The notes below the pieces were generated by a model. That model saw nothing but the letters and a program-made list of their open reading frames with translations, ran no database searches and had not been told where the DNA came from. Shown here in pieces: positions 16,337-23,815 of a stretch of DNA of 64,000 bases (the stretch's first letter is position 1; every line of letters starts with the position of its first letter). The stretch comes from JAEUOS01 sp965279115. GTDB lineage: Bacteria; Pseudomonadota; Gammaproteobacteria; Burkholderiales; JAEUOS01. Position numbers and translations under genes: made by a program. The stretch is taken from positions 2,108,001 to 2,172,000 of the forward strand of contig OZ257137.1 in the NCBI GenBank assembly GCA_965279115.1, read 5' to 3'.

Positions 16337-17553
16337 CCCTTCACGCAAATCACTTGCCGAAGCGTATGCACCACTTCCACCAGGTCACGCTGGTTTTCCA
16401 TCACGGCGTCGATATCCTTGTAGGCGCCGGGAATCTCGTCGATCACCCCGCCGTCCTTGCGGCATTCGACGCCGGCGGTTTGCGCTTCCAGGTCCATCTG
16501 GCTGAACTTGCGCCGCGCGGCGGTGCGGCTCATGCGTCGGCCCGCACCGTGCGAGCAGGAGCACAGCGATTCCGCGTTGCCCAGCCCGCGCACGACATAG
16601 CTCTTCGCACCCATGCTGCCGGGGATGATGCCCAGCTCCCCGGCGCGCGCGCTAATCGCGCCCTTGCGGGTGACGAACAGCTTCTCGCCAAAATGCTCTT
16701 CCTGCGTCACGTAGTTGTGGTGGCAGTTGATGGCCTCCGCTTCCACGTTCCACGGCACGATCTTCGACGACAGTTCGCGCTCAAGTACCTCCAGCACGAT
16801 GCGCATCATTTCGCGACGGTTGAGGAGCGCGTAGTCCTGCGCCCAGTCCACCGCCTCGACGTAATCGTCGAACCAGGGCGTGCCCTCGTCAAACCAGGCG
16901 AGGTCGCGGTCCGGCAGGTTGACGTGATTGCGCATCGCAGCCTTCCTGGCCGCCTCGATGAAGTAGCGCCCCATCACGTTGCCGATGCCGCGCGAGCCGG
17001 AGTGCAGCATTACCCACAGGCGGCTTTCCTCATCGACGCATAGCTCGATGAAGTGGTTACCTCCACCCAGGGTGCCGATCTGGCAAACCCAGGTTTCGTT
17101 GAAGCGCCGCTGCATTTTCATCAGCGCCGGATGCTTGGCGACGATGGCATCGAGCCGGCCGTCGAGCACGCGCGCGGTGCGGGCATGTTGCGAACCGCGC
17201 ACCTTGCTCGCCTCATGCTGCGAGAAACCCACCGGCACGGCCGCCTCGATGGCCGAGCGAATGCGATGCAGGTTGTCCGGCAACTCGTTGGCGGTAAGCG
17301 AAAGGCGCACCGCATTCATGCCACAACCGATATCCACGCCAACCGCCGCGGGGATGATGGCGGACTTGGTCGGGATCACCGAACCGACAGTGGCGCCGAT
17401 GCCGGCATGCACATCCGGCATGGCCGCGATATGGCCATGGACGATTGGCAAGTCCGCCACGTTGAACAGCTGCTGCATGGCCTCGTGCTCAATGTCACGG
17501 GTCCAAACCTTGACCGGCACACGTCCCTTGTTGAGAGTCAGTTGAATACCCAT
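16333..17553 (-). CDS. rtcB: RNA 3'-phosphate/5'-OH ligase RtcB
   Basis: A 406-residue RtcB, the length of the E. coli enzyme. It joins RNA 2',3'-cyclic phosphate or 3'-phosphate ends to 5'-hydroxyl ends using GTP and Mn2+, healing cut tRNAs and other RNAs. The metal and guanylate residues are all present: PDVHAG (His49), VDIGCGM (Asp74, Cys77), GGGNHFIE (His167), LHSGSRG (His184), NCHHNY (His278/279), PGSMG, and SCSHGAGR with His335, the guanylated histidine. It is the first gene of a three-gene operon with two unknown genes instead of the usual rtcA or archease, and no RtcR activator is nearby. The ATG at 17553 is the family start. See the leader elements upstream for regulation. Confidence 0.95.
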   Translation of the reverse strand: MGIQLTLNKGRVPVKVWTRDIEHEAMQQLFNVADLPIVHGHIAAMPDVHAGIGATVGSVIPTKSAIIPAAVGVDIGCGMNAVRLSLTANELPDNLHRIRSAIEAAVPVGFSQHEASKVRGSQHARTARVLDGRLDAIVAKHPALMKMQRRFNETWVCQIGTLGGGNHFIELCVDEESRLWVMLHSGSRGIGNVMGRYFIEAARKAAMRNHVNLPDRDLAWFDEGTPWFDDYVEAVDWAQDYALLNRREMMRIVLEVLERELSSKIVPWNVEAEAINCHHNYVTQEEHFGEKLFVTRKGAISARAGELGIIPGSMGAKSYVVRGLGNAESLCSCSHGAGRRMSRTAARRKFSQMDLEAQTAGVECRKDGGVIDEIPGAYKDIDAVMENQRDLVEVVHTLRQVICVKG

Positions 17554-17579
17554 GATGCAAATTCCTCGATCAGAAAAAC

Positions 17580-17615
17580 AAAAAGCCCTGGGGATATCAA
17601 TCGCCAGGGCTTTTT
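17580..17615 (-). terminator. Terminator-like hairpin in the rtcB leader
   Basis: A perfect 12-bp stem AAAAAGCCCTGG/CCAGGGCTTTTT around a 12-base loop, read into TTTTTGTTTTTC on the minus strand. It ends about 27 bases before the rtcB ATG. There is no upstream minus-strand gene for it to terminate, so it is either an attenuator for rtcB or the 3' end of a small RNA transcribed from the promoter at 17795-17822. Confidence 0.75.
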
Positions 17616-17642
17616 GAAGACGCAATACGCAACAGCGTGCTT

Positions 17643-17701
17643 GGTTTCTTCAGTGGCCTTGGCCTGGGGTTCTTGGCGAACCGCTCCAGGCCAGGGAAAC
17701 C
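17643..17701 (-). ncRNA. Nested long hairpin in the rtcB leader
   Basis: Three stacked complementary pairs in 59 bases on the minus strand: outer GGTTTC/GAAACC, middle CCTGGCCTGG/CCAGGCCAAG (one mismatch), inner GGTTC/GAACC closing a 5-base loop. The region has no gene. Together with the terminator-like hairpin it forms a structured RNA of about 120-200 nt. It is either a regulatory leader or a separate small RNA; the sequence alone does not decide. Confidence 0.6.
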
Positions 17702-17708
17702 TGAAGGG

Positions 17709-17735
17709 TCAGCGCAGACTGTTTGTGAAAATCAT
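17709..17735 (-). CDS. Possible leader peptide MIFTNSLR
   Basis: An eight-codon frame MIFTNSLR followed by TGA, with AAAGGA 5 bases before its ATG. It sits between the predicted transcription start and the nested hairpin, where a leader peptide of an attenuator would be. It has no run of a single regulatory amino acid, so it may act through ribosome position, or be a chance frame. Confidence 0.35.
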   Translation of the reverse strand: MIFTNSLR

Positions 17736-17794
17736 TGCGTCCTTTCGTGAATTTGGAAGTTGGCGATCCCGCAGGTGCGGAGGAGAAGGCGCGC

Positions 17795-17822
17795 ATTGTA
17801 CGAATCGCTGCTTGCGTGTCAA
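17795..17822 (-). promoter_or_regulatory. Sigma70-like promoter for the rtcB leader
   Basis: On the minus strand, a perfect -35 TTGACA (17817-17822) is followed after 16 bases by TACAAT (17795-17800), a 5/6 match to the -10 consensus. The expected start is near 17788, giving an untranslated leader of about 235 nt before rtcB. A sigma70-type site contrasts with the sigma54/RtcR control known for the E. coli rtcBA operon. Confidence 0.65.
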
Positions 17823-17915
17823 CGAGGTCCGCATCGCGTGTTGCTTTTTCGCATCACATCGCCAGGCCGGATACACTCTTTTATCACTTGCAGCTGTGAA
17901 AGTCGCCTTGCGTCC

Positions 17916-18575
17916 ATGATCATCGCCATCCTCTTGTACCCGGGCCTCACTGCGCTCGACGCCATCGGCCCATACGAAGTGCTCAACAGCGCCGAAGGCT
18001 TCGACATCCGCTTCGTCTGGAAGAAGGCCGGACCGGTGGTCACCGACCATGGCCGCTTCACACTGGGCGCGACGCACTCTTTTGACGAGCTTGGTCGGCC
18101 CGATGTCCTCATTGTGCCGGGATCCTCTGCCAACACCGGTCACGCGATGAAGGATGCGGCGGTGCAAGACTTCATCCACCAGGCCCACGAACACACACGC
18201 TGGACCACCTCGGTGTGCTCGGGCGCTTTGGTGCTGGCCGCGGCCGGTATCCTCAAGGGTCATCCGGCGACTACGCACTGGGCGGTGATGAACGCGCTCG
18301 CGAAATACGGCGCCGAGCCCCGTCCCAACGAACGTGTGGTCCGGTCAGGCAAGATCATCACCGCCGCCGGTGTCTCGGCGGGAATCGACATGGGCCTCAC
18401 GCTGTTGGCTGAACTCAAGGGAGAGCAGGTGGCCAAGGCGGTGCAACTGGCCATCGAGTACGATCCGCAGCCGCCATTCGACACCGGGCACGTGAACAAG
18501 GCCGACGCAGGCACGCTGGATCTGGCGCGACGCACCCTGCAAAAGCGCGGTGGCACGGCACAACCCTGGGAGTGA
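17916..18575 (+). CDS. DJ-1/PfpI family protein (isonitrile-hydratase-like)
   Basis: A 220-residue class I glutamine-amidotransferase-like fold. Glu21 in IGPYEVL and Cys101 in SVCSGALVLAAAG make the nucleophile-elbow pair of the DJ-1 superfamily. The general layout (LYPGLTALDAIGPYEVL, then IVPGSS, then VCSGA, then TTHWA) resembles isonitrile hydratase and the N-terminal domains of some AraC regulators, but there is no DNA-binding domain. It overlaps the next gene's possible GTG start, so it is co-translated with the GST-like gene. The substrate is unknown. Confidence 0.82.
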   Translation: MIIAILLYPGLTALDAIGPYEVLNSAEGFDIRFVWKKAGPVVTDHGRFTLGATHSFDELGRPDVLIVPGSSANTGHAMKDAAVQDFIHQAHEHTRWTTSVCSGALVLAAAGILKGHPATTHWAVMNALAKYGAEPRPNERVVRSGKIITAAGVSAGIDMGLTLLAELKGEQVAKAVQLAIEYDPQPPFDTGHVNKADAGTLDLARRTLQKRGGTAQPWE

Positions 18576-18580
18576 ACGCC

Positions 18581-19306
18581 ATGACCTACAAGCTCTATTA
18601 CTGGCCCGGCATTCAGGGCCGCGGCGAATTCGTGCGCCTGGCGCTGGAGGCCGCCGGCGCCGACTATGTGGATGTGGCGCGTCTGCCGGTGTCACGTGGC
18701 GGCGGCGTGGCGGCCATGACGAAGCTCATGCAGGAGAACGGCCCGCGTGCGCCGCTCGCGCCGCCTTTCCTGGTGGCAGGCGACGAGGTGGTTGCGCAAT
18801 CGGCGAACATCCTCGCCTGGCTGGGCCCAAAGCTCAAGTTGGTACCGGGTGACGCGGCGGGTCGGCGCTGGGCCCACCAATTGCAGCTCACCGTCGCGGA
18901 TTTCGTCGACGAAGCCCACAACACCCACCACCCGATCGCCACGCACCTCTACTACGAGGACCAGAAGCCGGAAGCCAGCAAGTACACGGCGGCCTTCCGC
19001 GAATACCGGTTGCCGAAGTATCTGGGGTATTTCGAGAAGGTTCTCGCAACCAACCCGGCCGGGCCCGCTCACATGATCGGCCGACGGCTCACCTATGTGG
19101 ACTTGTCGATGTTCCAGTTGATTGCCGGCTTGCGCTACGCTTTTCCGCGCACCATGGCCAAGGCTGAAGCCGACTACCCGTACCTGGTAGCCCTGCATGA
19201 GGCCACCGCGCAGGTGCCCAATGTGGCGCGCTACCTGGCCTCGAAGCGCCGCATCCCTTTCAACCAGAGCGGCATCTTCCGGCACTATCCGGAGCTTGAC
19301 CGATAG
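18581..19306 (+). CDS. Glutathione S-transferase-like protein (1)
   Basis: A 241-residue protein with an N-terminal thioredoxin-like GST domain (YKLYYWPGIQGRGEFVRLALEAAG; VVAQSANILAWLG with the usual Gln-Ser glutathione contact) and an all-helical C-terminal domain. This is the sigma/mu-like pattern with Tyr5-Tyr6 near the active site. ATG at 18581 is preferred because GGGAG lies 9 bases before it; the overlapping GTG at 18572 (GTGA with the previous stop) is an alternative. It would conjugate or bind electrophiles with glutathione. It is co-transcribed with the DJ-1-like gene. Confidence 0.82.
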   Translation: MTYKLYYWPGIQGRGEFVRLALEAAGADYVDVARLPVSRGGGVAAMTKLMQENGPRAPLAPPFLVAGDEVVAQSANILAWLGPKLKLVPGDAAGRRWAHQLQLTVADFVDEAHNTHHPIATHLYYEDQKPEASKYTAAFREYRLPKYLGYFEKVLATNPAGPAHMIGRRLTYVDLSMFQLIAGLRYAFPRTMAKAEADYPYLVALHEATAQVPNVARYLASKRRIPFNQSGIFRHYPELDR

Positions 19307-19356
19307 TCATGTTCTGCCACCGTTGAATTGCCGAATGGAAAGCAAATCGATGGATA

Positions 19357-19384
19357 TGACATCATTTGTAGTATATTGATGTCA
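19357..19384 (+). promoter_or_regulatory. Palindromic operator of the toxin-antitoxin pair
   Basis: A perfect inverted repeat TGACATCA (19357-19364) and TGATGTCA (19377-19384), separated by 12 AT-rich bases, lies 29 bases before the antitoxin start. It resembles the paired half-sites bound by the FitA ribbon-helix-helix antitoxin of Neisseria. Autoregulation is the likely use. Confidence 0.65.
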
Positions 19385-19413
19385 CTGACTGCATATTTTA
19401 AGGAATGAAGTCA

Positions 19414-19653
19414 ATGTCTGTCGTGACTGTTCGCAATCTGCCCGAAGAAACCCATCGTGCCCTCAAACTGCGCGCGGCCCAGCATGGACGCAGTACGGAG
19501 GCGGAAATCCGCGCGATCCTGGAAGACGTGGTCCGCCCCAAGTCTCGCCTACAGATCGGTTCGGAACTCGCTGCATTCGGCCAGAGCTTCGGGGGACTCG
19601 ACCTCGACATCAAGCGCGATCAGGGTCCAACCGAGCCCGCGCAATTCGAATGA
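19414..19653 (+). CDS. fitA: FitA-type ribbon-helix-helix antitoxin
   Basis: A 79-residue protein. The N-terminal 40 residues fit a ribbon-helix-helix DNA-binding fold (SVVTVRNLPEETHRALKLRA...GRSTEAEIRAILEDVV); the C-terminal tail would wrap and block the PIN toxin. ATG at 19414 is chosen because AGGA lies 9 bases upstream; the ATG at 19405 is too close to that site. Its stop overlaps the toxin start as ATGA. It most likely represses its own promoter together with the toxin through the palindrome upstream. Confidence 0.88.
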   Translation: MSVVTVRNLPEETHRALKLRAAQHGRSTEAEIRAILEDVVRPKSRLQIGSELAAFGQSFGGLDLDIKRDQGPTEPAQFE

Positions 19654-20075
19654 TCATTCTCGACACGAACGTGGTGTCGGAGCCGATGCGGGCCAACGCG
19701 AACCCCGCCGTGCGTGCCTGGCTCGACAGGCAAATTGCTGAAACGCTTTTCCTGACAACCACCAGCCTCTCCGAATTGCTGGTGGGCATTGAGTTGTTGC
19801 CAAGCGGCAAACGCAGGGACGGGCTTGCCAGCGCGCTGGCCCACATCCTGGAAAGGCTGTTCGGGGCGCGCATCCTGCCATTTGACAGGACGGCTGCCGT
19901 AGCCTATGCCACCCTGATCGGCAAGGCACGCAGCGCCGGCCGTGTCATCAGTGTGGGCGACGCGCAGATCGCTTCGATCGCGACTGTCCACGAATTCACT
20001 GTAGCGACTCGCGATACCGAACCATTTCTTGCTGCCGGCGTCCCCGTCATCAACCCCTGGGAACCCATCCCTTGA
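19650..20075 (+). CDS. fitB: PIN-domain ribonuclease toxin (FitB/VapC type)
   Basis: A 141-residue PIN-domain protein. The four acidic metal ligands are visible: Asp5 in LDTN, Glu42 in SLSELLVGIE, Asp104 in VGDAQIASIA and Asp122 in TRDTEPF. Such toxins cut RNA (often tRNA) when the antitoxin is lost. It is translationally coupled to the antitoxin. All catalytic residues are present, so the pair is probably active. Its ending WEPI is typical of the FitB/VapC group. Confidence 0.92.
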   Translation: MIILDTNVVSEPMRANANPAVRAWLDRQIAETLFLTTTSLSELLVGIELLPSGKRRDGLASALAHILERLFGARILPFDRTAAVAYATLIGKARSAGRVISVGDAQIASIATVHEFTVATRDTEPFLAAGVPVINPWEPIP

Positions 20076-20166
20076 GCTTCGACAACCTTGCCGAACGGGT
20101 AGATTGAGCTCGGCGCGTCCAGTCTGGGCAACCGTGTTTCATTTCAAAGAAGAAAAGACAACCACC

Positions 20167-20787
20167 ATGCTGAAAATCTGGGGCAGGACCAGTTCGGTCA
20201 ATGTGCAAAAAGTGATGTGGGCGGTGGCCGAGTTGGGCCTGCCACACGAACGCATCGACGCCGGGCTGCACTACGGCGGCGTCAACGAACCCTGGTATCG
20301 GGCGATGAACCCGAACGGCCGCGTACCGGTGATCAACGACGACGGCTTCGTGCTCTACGAATCCAACGCCATCGTGCGCTATCTCGCCGCCAAACATGGC
20401 GCCGGCACGCTGTGGCCGAACGACCTCAAGGTACGTGCCGACGCCGACCGCTGGATGGATTGGGCCACCTCCACCCTGGCCGTGCCGATGACGCCGCTGT
20501 TCTGGGGCATGATCCGCACCCCGCCGGAGCAACGCAACCTTGACGCGATCGAGGCGGAGCGCCTGAAGACCGAGGCGATCATGCAGATCCTCGATGCGCG
20601 CCTGGCGGACCGGCCCTATGTCGCAGGCGACCATTTCAGCATGGGCGACATTCCGGTGGGCTGCTTCACCTACCGGTGGCAAGCGCTGCCCATGCAACAC
20701 AGCGATCATCCGCACCTGAAGCGCTGGTACGAACGGTTGCAGGAACGTCCGGCATTCCGCACCCATGTGATGCTGACACTGGTTTAG
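20167..20787 (+). CDS. Glutathione S-transferase (2)
   Basis: A 206-residue GST. The N-terminal domain reads LKIWGRTSSVNVQKVMWAVAELGLP with Ser/Asn near the active site (theta/beta-like), MNPNGRVPVI with the cis-Pro, and YESNAIVRYLA with the Glu-Ser glutathione contact. The C-terminal helical domain ends with the usual HPHLKRWYERLQERPAF. It would conjugate glutathione to electrophiles or act as a dehalogenase-like enzyme. It lies 79 bases before a Bug receptor on the same strand. Confidence 0.9.
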   Translation: MLKIWGRTSSVNVQKVMWAVAELGLPHERIDAGLHYGGVNEPWYRAMNPNGRVPVINDDGFVLYESNAIVRYLAAKHGAGTLWPNDLKVRADADRWMDWATSTLAVPMTPLFWGMIRTPPEQRNLDAIEAERLKTEAIMQILDARLADRPYVAGDHFSMGDIPVGCFTYRWQALPMQHSDHPHLKRWYERLQERPAFRTHVMLTLV

Positions 20788-20865
20788 CGTTCGCCGTCGC
20801 ACGCGGGTTTTGGCGTACATTTCCGCCAGCGGCGTGAACGCCGCACACTATAACGGAGACAAGTC

Positions 20866-21837
20866 ATGAACAAATTGCTGTTGCGCATCACAGGCGCGTG
20901 CGCGTTTGCCATCCTGGGCGCGAGCCAGGCACTCGCGCAACCCTATCCCAACAAGCAGATCCGCCTCATATTGCCCTACTCCACCGGCACCACCACCGAC
21001 GTTCTCGGCCGGCTGTATGCGCAAAAGCTCGGCGAGGCGCTCGGGCAAAGCATCGTGGTGGAAAACCGCGCCGGCGCGGGCGGCAACATTGCCGGCGAGG
21101 CGGTGGCGCGCGCCCCGGCCGACGGTTACACGCTCACGCTTTCCACCAGCGCGGTGCATGCCACCAATCCGTCGCTGTACGGCAAGCTGCCGTTCGACAC
21201 CATCAAGGATTTTTCGCACATCAGCCTCCTGGCGACCGCGCCCAACATGCTGGTGATCAACCCCAAGCTGCCGATCAACAACATGGCAGAGTTGATTGCC
21301 TACGCCAAGGCCAATCCCGGCAAGCTCACCTATATCTCGGCCGGATCCGGCACCTCGCCGCACATGTCGGGCGCGCTGCTCAAAGCCATGGCGGGCATCG
21401 ACATCGTGCACGTGCCGTACAAGAACATGTCGCAGGGTTTCACCGACCTGTTCGGCGGACAGGTATCGATGAGCTTCTACCACGTGCCGGTGGCTTACCC
21501 GCACGTAAAGGACGGCAAATTGCGCGCCCTCGGCGTGGCCACGCCCCAGCGCAGCTCGATCGCGCCCGAAGTGCCGCCAATCGCCGAAACCGTGCCCGGT
21601 TTCGACATCCGCCCATGGTGGGGTGTGAGCGGCCCGGCCGGCCTGCCAGCCGAGGTGGTGAACCGGATTTCGACAGTCACCAACGCGATGCTCAAGGACG
21701 CCGACACCCGGCAACGCTTCGCCACCATGGGCATGGACATCACGGTGATGTCGGTGAAGGAGTTCAACGACTTCACGGTGGCCGAACTGGCCAAGTGGAC
21801 CAGGATCGTCAAGGATTCGGGCGCGCGCGCGGACTGA
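20866..21837 (+). CDS. Bug/TctC-family receptor (2)
   Basis: A 323-residue periplasmic receptor with a signal peptide cut near SQALAQPYPNKQ. It has LPYSTGTTTDVLGRL, VVENRAGAGGNIAGEAVARAPADGYT and LGVATPQRS, all family hallmarks. It is an orphan: no TctA or TctB genes are near. Its stop is followed by a hairpin shared with the convergent oxidoreductase. Confidence 0.9.
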   Translation: MNKLLLRITGACAFAILGASQALAQPYPNKQIRLILPYSTGTTTDVLGRLYAQKLGEALGQSIVVENRAGAGGNIAGEAVARAPADGYTLTLSTSAVHATNPSLYGKLPFDTIKDFSHISLLATAPNMLVINPKLPINNMAELIAYAKANPGKLTYISAGSGTSPHMSGALLKAMAGIDIVHVPYKNMSQGFTDLFGGQVSMSFYHVPVAYPHVKDGKLRALGVATPQRSSIAPEVPPIAETVPGFDIRPWWGVSGPAGLPAEVVNRISTVTNAMLKDADTRQRFATMGMDITVMSVKEFNDFTVAELAKWTRIVKDSGARAD

Positions 21838-21854
21838 CCGGGCCGCGTGGTGGA

Positions 21855-21875
21855 GCCTCCGCGCCACGCGGAGGC
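21855..21875. terminator. Hairpin between convergent genes
   Basis: A perfect 9-bp stem GCCTCCGCG/CGCGGAGGC with a 3-base loop lies between the stops of the Bug receptor and the oxidoreductase. There is no T-run, so termination strength is uncertain. Confidence 0.5.
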
Positions 21876-21887
21876 TTCAGGTTCACG

Positions 21888-22865
21888 CTAGAGGCGGATC
21901 AACACCTTCGCGTTGGCGCCAGCCTCGATGCGCTGGTGCGCCGCCGCGATATCCTCGAGCGCATAGATGGCAGGCTCAGGATGTTTCAGCAGGCCCGCTT
22001 CAAGCAACTGCGTGACACCCGCGATCGTCTCGCGCATCTGCTGCGCCGGCAGGCGGTAGACGATGAAAAAATACATGCTCACGAAGTTGCTGATCATCGG
22101 TCCGAATGGGACGCTGACATCCTTGGCGTTCGAACCGTAGATCACCGCCTTGCCTCCGAATTCCAGCCAGGCAGCGTAGTATTTTCCGTTGCCGGCGGCG
22201 TCCAGGTCGATGATGCAGGACGCGCCGCGCCCGCCGGTCAAGGCCTTGATGCGCGCGGCCACATCGTCCTCGCGATAGTTCACCGTCTCATGCGCGCCGG
22301 CCTCGCGCGCGATCTTCGCCTTGGCTTCGCTGCTGATGAGCGCGATCACGTGCGCCCCGGCGATACGTGACAGCTGCGTCGCGTAGTGACCGACGCTGCC
22401 GGCCGCACCGGCGACGATGACGGTGCGGCCGATCAGGCTGCCGCAGGCCGCCACCGCGTGGAAGGCGGTCATGAGCGGAATGCCGATCGAGGCGCCGGCC
22501 TCGAAGGACACGCCATCCGGCAGAGGTACCGCCTGCGCGGCGGGCAGCGCGATGTATTGCGCGGCGGTGCCGAAGGCGCGCTCCCACTGGCCGTTGTAGA
22601 CCCATACGCGGCGCCCGGCGAGCCCGGCGTCGGCACCCGCGCCAACCGCGTCGATCACGCCGGCACCGTCGCTGTGCGGAATGGTGACGGGGAAATTCCA
22701 GCCGCGGTTGGAAGCGCCGCTGCGCGACTTCACGTCCGACGGGTTGGCGCCCGAGAAGGCCAGCTTGACGCGAACTTCGCCCGCGCCGGGTTGCGGCGTC
22801 GGCAGTTCTTCGACCTTGAGCACTTCGGCGGCGGGGCCGGTGGATTTGTAGATGGCAGCGCGCAT
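21888..22865 (-). CDS. NADPH:quinone reductase-like zinc-free alcohol dehydrogenase
   Basis: A 325-residue MDR-family protein. It has the N-terminal GroES-like domain (GEVRVKLAFSGANPSDVKSR) without the Cys/His ligands of zinc enzymes, and the nucleotide-binding VIVAGAAGSVGHYATQLSRIAGA, with AGSVG typical of quinone-oxidoreductase members that use NADPH. It would reduce quinones or enones. It starts 46 bases after the stop of the adjacent SDR on the same strand, so the two likely form one transcript. Confidence 0.87.
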   Translation of the reverse strand: MRAAIYKSTGPAAEVLKVEELPTPQPGAGEVRVKLAFSGANPSDVKSRSGASNRGWNFPVTIPHSDGAGVIDAVGAGADAGLAGRRVWVYNGQWERAFGTAAQYIALPAAQAVPLPDGVSFEAGASIGIPLMTAFHAVAACGSLIGRTVIVAGAAGSVGHYATQLSRIAGAHVIALISSEAKAKIAREAGAHETVNYREDDVAARIKALTGGRGASCIIDLDAAGNGKYYAAWLEFGGKAVIYGSNAKDVSVPFGPMISNFVSMYFFIVYRLPAQQMRETIAGVTQLLEAGLLKHPEPAIYALEDIAAAHQRIEAGANAKVLIRL

Positions 22866-22911
22866 TGTTTTCCTCTTCTTCGGTTCGTGTGTGGTTGTGG
22901 TGTCGCCGGTT

Positions 22912-23697
22912 TCAGTCTTCCAGCACGGGAGGATCGAACCAGTTGGTGAGCGAGATGCCGCCGTCGATCACGATGGCCGCGCCGGTGACGTAGCCGGAGA
23001 TGCGATTCGACAGCACCGCCAGGCCGAGCGGCGCGAGGTCATCACTCTTGCCGAGACGTCCCAGCGGAATGTGACGCGCCAGGGTGGGGTCGGCGGCGAA
23101 CCCGCCGGCGGCGATCGCACCGGGCACCAGCGCATTGACGCGGATGTTGTAGCGCCCCAGCGTCTTGGCGAATTCCTTCACCAGCATGGCCAGCGCCGCC
23201 TTGGAGGTGCTGTAGTGCGGCAGGTTGCGCGGCGTTTCGGCGTGCAGCGAGGTGAGGTAGAGCATCGATCCCGGCGCCTTGGCGGCGATCAGTGCCCTCG
23301 AGACTTCGCGTCCGAGATGAAAGCCGGCGTCGACATTGACCGAACGCATGCGTTCCCAGGTGTCGTCGGTGACCGCGAGCGCATGGTCGGCCTCGCGGCG
23401 CGGCGGCGCGGCGCTGTGCACGAAGTGCGTGATCAGGCCCAGTGCGGATTTGCTCTCGGCCAGCAGGCGGTCGCATTCGCTGCGCAAGGCGAGGTCGCCC
23501 ACCCATGGAATGGCCAGGTCGGGGCGTCCCGAGGCTGCAATGGCGGAGGCCACCGTCTCGGGCTTGATGTCGGCGAATACGGTCCGCACGCCTTCACCGA
23601 CCAGCCCCAGGGCGATGGCACGGCCGATGCCGTTGCCGGCACCGGTGACGAGGGCGGTTTCTGTTGCGGGATCAAATGGCGCGTCGAAAATGGGCAT
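22912..23697 (-). CDS. SDR-family oxidoreductase
   Basis: A 261-residue short-chain dehydrogenase with the cofactor motif VTGAGNGIG, the catalytic YSTSK and the usual IRVNALVPGAI. It should be a complete NAD(P)-dependent enzyme; the substrate is not predictable. It precedes the quinone-reductase-like gene and is co-oriented with it. Confidence 0.88.
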   Translation of the reverse strand: MPIFDAPFDPATETALVTGAGNGIGRAIALGLVGEGVRTVFADIKPETVASAIAASGRPDLAIPWVGDLALRSECDRLLAESKSALGLITHFVHSAAPPRREADHALAVTDDTWERMRSVNVDAGFHLGREVSRALIAAKAPGSMLYLTSLHAETPRNLPHYSTSKAALAMLVKEFAKTLGRYNIRVNALVPGAIAAGGFAADPTLARHIPLGRLGKSDDLAPLGLAVLSNRISGYVTGAAIVIDGGISLTNWFDPPVLED

Positions 23698-23815
23698 GGC
23701 TTTGGGGTACCTTGGTTTGAAGGGGCAATACGTCTCGCCGGCGGCGGTTGTGCCCGGCTGGCGGGTTCAAGGCCGCGATTCTATGGCCGAACGGCGCAGG
23801 CCATGGCTGCAGGCC

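Noticed and set aside
17643..17701. A tRNA gene in the rtcB leader
   Set aside because: The inner GGTTC/GAACC looks tRNA-like at first, but there is no acceptor stem, anticodon arm or CCA end of the right spacing.
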